Source of the DNA: Candidatus Hydrogenedentota bacterium
GTDB taxonomy: Bacteria; Hydrogenedentota; Hydrogenedentia; Hydrogenedentales; SLHB01
Direction of reading: 5' to 3'
Assembly: GCA_003552765.1 (NCBI GenBank)
Contig: PUOI01000401.1
Span: 1-8,835, forward strand
DNA length: 8,835 nucleotides
In this document: one piece after another, positions 6,207 through 8,835 of the stretch
How positions within the stretch are numbered: position 1 is the stretch's first letter
How the letters are laid out: each line of letters opens with the position of its first letter
Program-made: the position numbers and the translations under genes
The notes under the pieces: model-generated
The model's database searches: none
What the model was told of the DNA's origin: nothing
What the model saw: the letters and a program-made list of their open reading frames with translations, nothing else

Positions 6207-8835
6207 ATGAACGCTTTCGCCTCCTGGTCTTGCCGCCGCCCCACAGCGATCATCCTCGTGCTCAGCTTGTTCGCGCTGCCTGTATCCGTCTCGGCGCTGG
6301 AGGGGGTTGTGCGGGGACCGGACGGAGACGGCATTGCCGGCATCACGGTGACGGCGCATCTCCCCGGAAACATCCGGCACGAGACCGTCACGGACAACGC
6401 GGGCGCATTCCAGTTCCAAAACGCCGCCGCGGACGGCGAAGTTCTCATGCAACTCGATGGCGCCGAGGGAACCGGCCGGACCGTGATTGCGGAGGAGACG
6501 GCCCAAGAGCCCCTCGAGCTTGAATATCCAGTCATCAGCGAACTTGTGTTGCTTCACGATAACGATCAGCACTTCGACTTCAACTTTGTGGAGGCTATTC
6601 AAGCCGAAATCGAGCGGGTTCGTGATGAGAACACGAATGTGTTTCACATCAACGCGGGCGACGTCTTTACGCGGCACAGCGATCGCTGGGGCGAACCGGA
6701 AGAAGTAAGCTGGTACGCCGACCAAGCCTTCTTCATGATTGACACGATGAACGAGCTGGGATACGACGCCTTGGCCGTGGGCAACCATGAACTCGACCAT
6801 CACGAGCATTACACGCGGCAGGCGCTCGAACGAGCCGAGTTCCCGCTCTTATGCGCCAATATGACCATCACCACGGATCGTCTGCCCCAGTTCGAGCCTT
6901 ACACCGTGTTCGAGACGCGCGAAGGCTACTCCATCGCGGTCCTGGGCTTGAGCGTCGGCAATTTTGAAGGCGTTTCCCCCAGGGATCCCGTCGAAACGGC
7001 TAAGGAGTATACCCATCTCGCCGAGGAACACGACCTCTTTGTCGCGGCCACCCATATCGGGTACAACACGGATCGCGAGCTGGCCGAGGCCGTTCCAGAG
7101 CTGGATGTCATCATTGGAGGACATAGCCACACCCTTCTGGAAGAAGCGGAGATGGTCAACGGCGTTCTCGTCGCTCAGGCCGGAGGCGGAGGCCATGAGC
7201 CGGATCCCCTGAAGCCCATGTATCTGGGAAAGATCACGCTTACTCTGTCGAACGGCAGGCCCAGCGAAAAGAGCGGGTTTGTACGGGAGTTTACGGAAGA
7301 CGACGTTGATAACCCGCGGCAACTCTCCTTCGACGGGCTTCACGCCGCGGGTCAGGCGGACAATGAGCTAATCCCGTTTGAGGTGGAGGTGGTGGACGGC
7401 GACGGCCAGCGGGACTTGAGTTATTCCGGGCCGATCACGGTGGCAATTGCCGAAGGGCCGGGCGAGTTGAGCGGGACCGTGACGCAGGAAGCGGTCGAAG
7501 GCGTGGCGCGGTTCGACGATCTCGCGGTCAGCGAACCCGGCGCGTATCAGTTCGAAGCCACCGCGCCGGACCTCGCCCGGGCGGTTTCAGAGGAGGTGCA
7601 AACGGTTGCATTGGAAGAGATACTGGTCCCGCGCTATATGCAGGCCGACCCGCCCCATCCCAATAAGGACCGCGTACCCTACGCGTTCCGGCTGCGCATT
7701 ACGGGGCTCAATCCGAACGCCACCTACCGCTATGCCAACCGCATCGCCACGGTGGACGAGGATGCCGAGCAAGATGGGGCGGGCAACAACATCTTCGCAT
7801 ACCCCGACGCGTTCCGGCGCAACACGGACACACCGGCGTTTGACGATGACCCCGCCACGTTCAGCAGCTTCGAGACGGATGGCGGCGGGACCTACGAGGG
7901 CTGGTTCATCACCGAACCCACGGGCAACGACCGGTTCGAGGACGACGAGTTGCATCTCCGCATCCTGCTCAACGACGGCGCGGGCGGAGATGAGAGCAAT
8001 TTTTTTTTGACCACGCCCAGCACCGCGGAATTGCGCAGCTTTGGCGAAGGCGCGGATGAAGCCACGGGCGTCTCTGCAGACAGCCCCTTCGCGCCCCGCA
8101 ACTTCGTGTTCCTCTACGACAATGTGGACGGCGAAGGCCGGCCCATCGCGGGGACCTTTGTCGAACCCGGCGGACAAGAAGTCGATGAGCGGTACGTGAC
8201 GTTCTACGAAGACGAAGTCTGGGGCCAGGACGGCCGCTGGGGAACGCTGCTGCCCAATGATTTGGAAGAAGGCGTCCGGCGCATCGAAGAACGCGATTTG
8301 GCCGATGGCTCCTTGGTCAGCGTCTACACCAGCGAGGACGGGCAATGGAACGGCGTGGATACGCGCAATCCCAGCGGCGGCGCAGCGGATCCCGTGGCCC
8401 TCGAATTGGAAGCCGAACCGGCGGCGGGTTGGCTCGAAGTGAGCCTCGAACCCGAGGCCGCGGTCGAGGCCGGCGCGCAATGGCGCGTGGACGGCGAGGA
8501 GTGGCGGCTTAGCGGCGAGCGCGTGGAATTGGAGCCCGGCGATTACAGCGTTACGTTCCGCGATGTGGAGGGCTGGATGACGCCGGAAGCGCAAAACGTC
8601 ACGGTGGACGGCGGCGAGACGGCCCGGATAACAGCGGCGTACGACGACCAGCCCGCCGTGCCCGACGTTCGCGACACCTCCCAACAAGACGCCGAATCCG
8701 CGCTACAGGACGCCGGGTTTGAGGTCGGCGAAGTGACACAAGAACACCACGACAACATCCCCGAGGGTACGGTCATCATCCTGGACCCAGAGCCGGGCGC
8801 GGAGCTTGAACCCGGCGCGGCGATTGACTTGATCG
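6207..8835 (+). CDS. Secreted multidomain metallophosphoesterase (5'-nucleotidase/UshA-type core), 3' end outside window
   Basis: The frame is open for 876 residues to the right edge. Residues 1-30 form a signal peptide (RR at 10-11, hydrophobic core 14-27, cleavage probably after VSA). Residues 32-92 resemble a carboxypeptidase-regulatory-like beta domain. Residues 112-355 are a calcineurin-type metallophosphoesterase with the metal-ligand motifs of the UshA/CD73 family: D120-x-H122, G151-D152, GNHELD (192-197), H283 (ATHIG) and GHSH (305-308), so it is probably active. The usual 5'-nucleotidase C-terminal substrate domain does not follow. Instead come an Ig-like domain (372-468), a region (470-738) with WFITEPTGN, FVFLYDN and GVRRIEER that I recall from Bacteroidota secreted proteins, a PEGA-like domain (741-812; AQWRVDGEEW) and a PASTA domain beginning VPDV (818-876, cut by the edge). 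Substrate is unknown; nucleotides or other phosphoesters are plausible. A T9 run (8000-8008) stays in frame. Confidence 0.88.
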   Translation, partial: MNAFASWSCRRPTAIILVLSLFALPVSVSALEGVVRGPDGDGIAGITVTAHLPGNIRHETVTDNAGAFQFQNAAADGEVLMQLDGAEGTGRTVIAEETAQEPLELEYPVISELVLLHDNDQHFDFNFVEAIQAEIERVRDENTNVFHINAGDVFTRHSDRWGEPEEVSWYADQAFFMIDTMNELGYDALAVGNHELDHHEHYTRQALERAEFPLLCANMTITTDRLPQFEPYTVFETREGYSIAVLGLSVGNFEGVSPRDPVETAKEYTHLAEEHDLFVAATHIGYNTDRELAEAVPELDVIIGGHSHTLLEEAEMVNGVLVAQAGGGGHEPDPLKPMYLGKITLTLSNGRPSEKSGFVREFTEDDVDNPRQLSFDGLHAAGQADNELIPFEVEVVDGDGQRDLSYSGPITVAIAEGPGELSGTVTQEAVEGVARFDDLAVSEPGAYQFEATAPDLARAVSEEVQTVALEEILVPRYMQADPPHPNKDRVPYAFRLRITGLNPNATYRYANRIATVDEDAEQDGAGNNIFAYPDAFRRNTDTPAFDDDPATFSSFETDGGGTYEGWFITEPTGNDRFEDDELHLRILLNDGAGGDESNFFLTTPSTAELRSFGEGADEATGVSADSPFAPRNFVFLYDNVDGEGRPIAGTFVEPGGQEVDERYVTFYEDEVWGQDGRWGTLLPNDLEEGVRRIEERDLADGSLVSVYTSEDGQWNGVDTRNPSGGAADPVALELEAEPAAGWLEVSLEPEAAVEAGAQWRVDGEEWRLSGERVELEPGDYSVTFRDVEGWMTPEAQNVTVDGGETARITAAYDDQPAVPDVRDTSQQDAESALQDAGFEVGEVTQEHHDNIPEGTVIILDPEPGAELEPGAAIDLI

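Noticed and set aside
6144..6809. 221-codon antisense frame at the start of the phosphoesterase gene
   Set aside because: It overlaps the signal peptide and catalytic core on the plus strand, which are clearly coding, and its product shows no motif.
7587..8687. 366-codon antisense frame opposite the metallophosphoesterase gene
   Set aside because: The plus strand here encodes recognisable domains (PEGA-like, PASTA and others) throughout. The antisense product is Ala/Arg/Gly-rich and unfamiliar.

Overview
The window looks like ordinary chromosome from a fairly GC-rich, probably uncultured Gram-negative bacterium. Three things point that way: a secreted protein of the exosortase-associated TIGR04073 type, a 928-residue SecA with a C-terminal zinc motif, and a large secreted protein whose tail joins a PEGA-like domain to a PASTA domain. 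From memory, that mix suits Candidatus Hydrogenedentota or PVC-like (Planctomycetes/Verrucomicrobia/Lentisphaerae) bacteria. The assignment is an inference and no marker in the window settles it. I see no rRNA, tRNA, CRISPR array, insertion sequence or phage gene.

Layout. Bases 1-1035 (minus strand) hold the N-terminal 345 residues of an integral membrane protein resembling GT39/PMT-ArnT glycosyltransferases; it runs off the left edge. A 469-bp divergent intergenic region follows. It contains an imperfect 20-bp direct repeat and a strong extended -10 promoter pointing right. That promoter should drive a tight cluster of three plus-strand genes: a small exported TIGR04073-type protein (1505-1915), an unrecognised 88-residue protein (1929-2195) and an HDOD signalling protein (2192-3046) that overlaps it by a GTGA. 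A C-rich, G-poor tract then suggests Rho-dependent termination, and a second extended -10 promoter leads into secA (3213-5999).

After secA comes a candidate intrinsic terminator (6076-6123), whose T-run is shared with the -35 of a third predicted promoter. The last gene (6207 to beyond 8835) encodes a signal peptide, a carboxypeptidase-regulatory-like beta domain, a complete 5'-nucleotidase/UshA-type metallophosphoesterase core, an Ig-like domain, a domain I recall from Bacteroidota secreted proteins, a PEGA-like domain and the start of a PASTA region. It is cut by the right edge.

The genes share a loose envelope and export theme: SecA would power export of both signal-peptide proteins, and the membrane glycosyltransferase would modify an envelope polymer or protein. 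Nothing ties them into one pathway. The most unusual item is the mosaic phosphoesterase. I found no clear evidence for a wholly new system.
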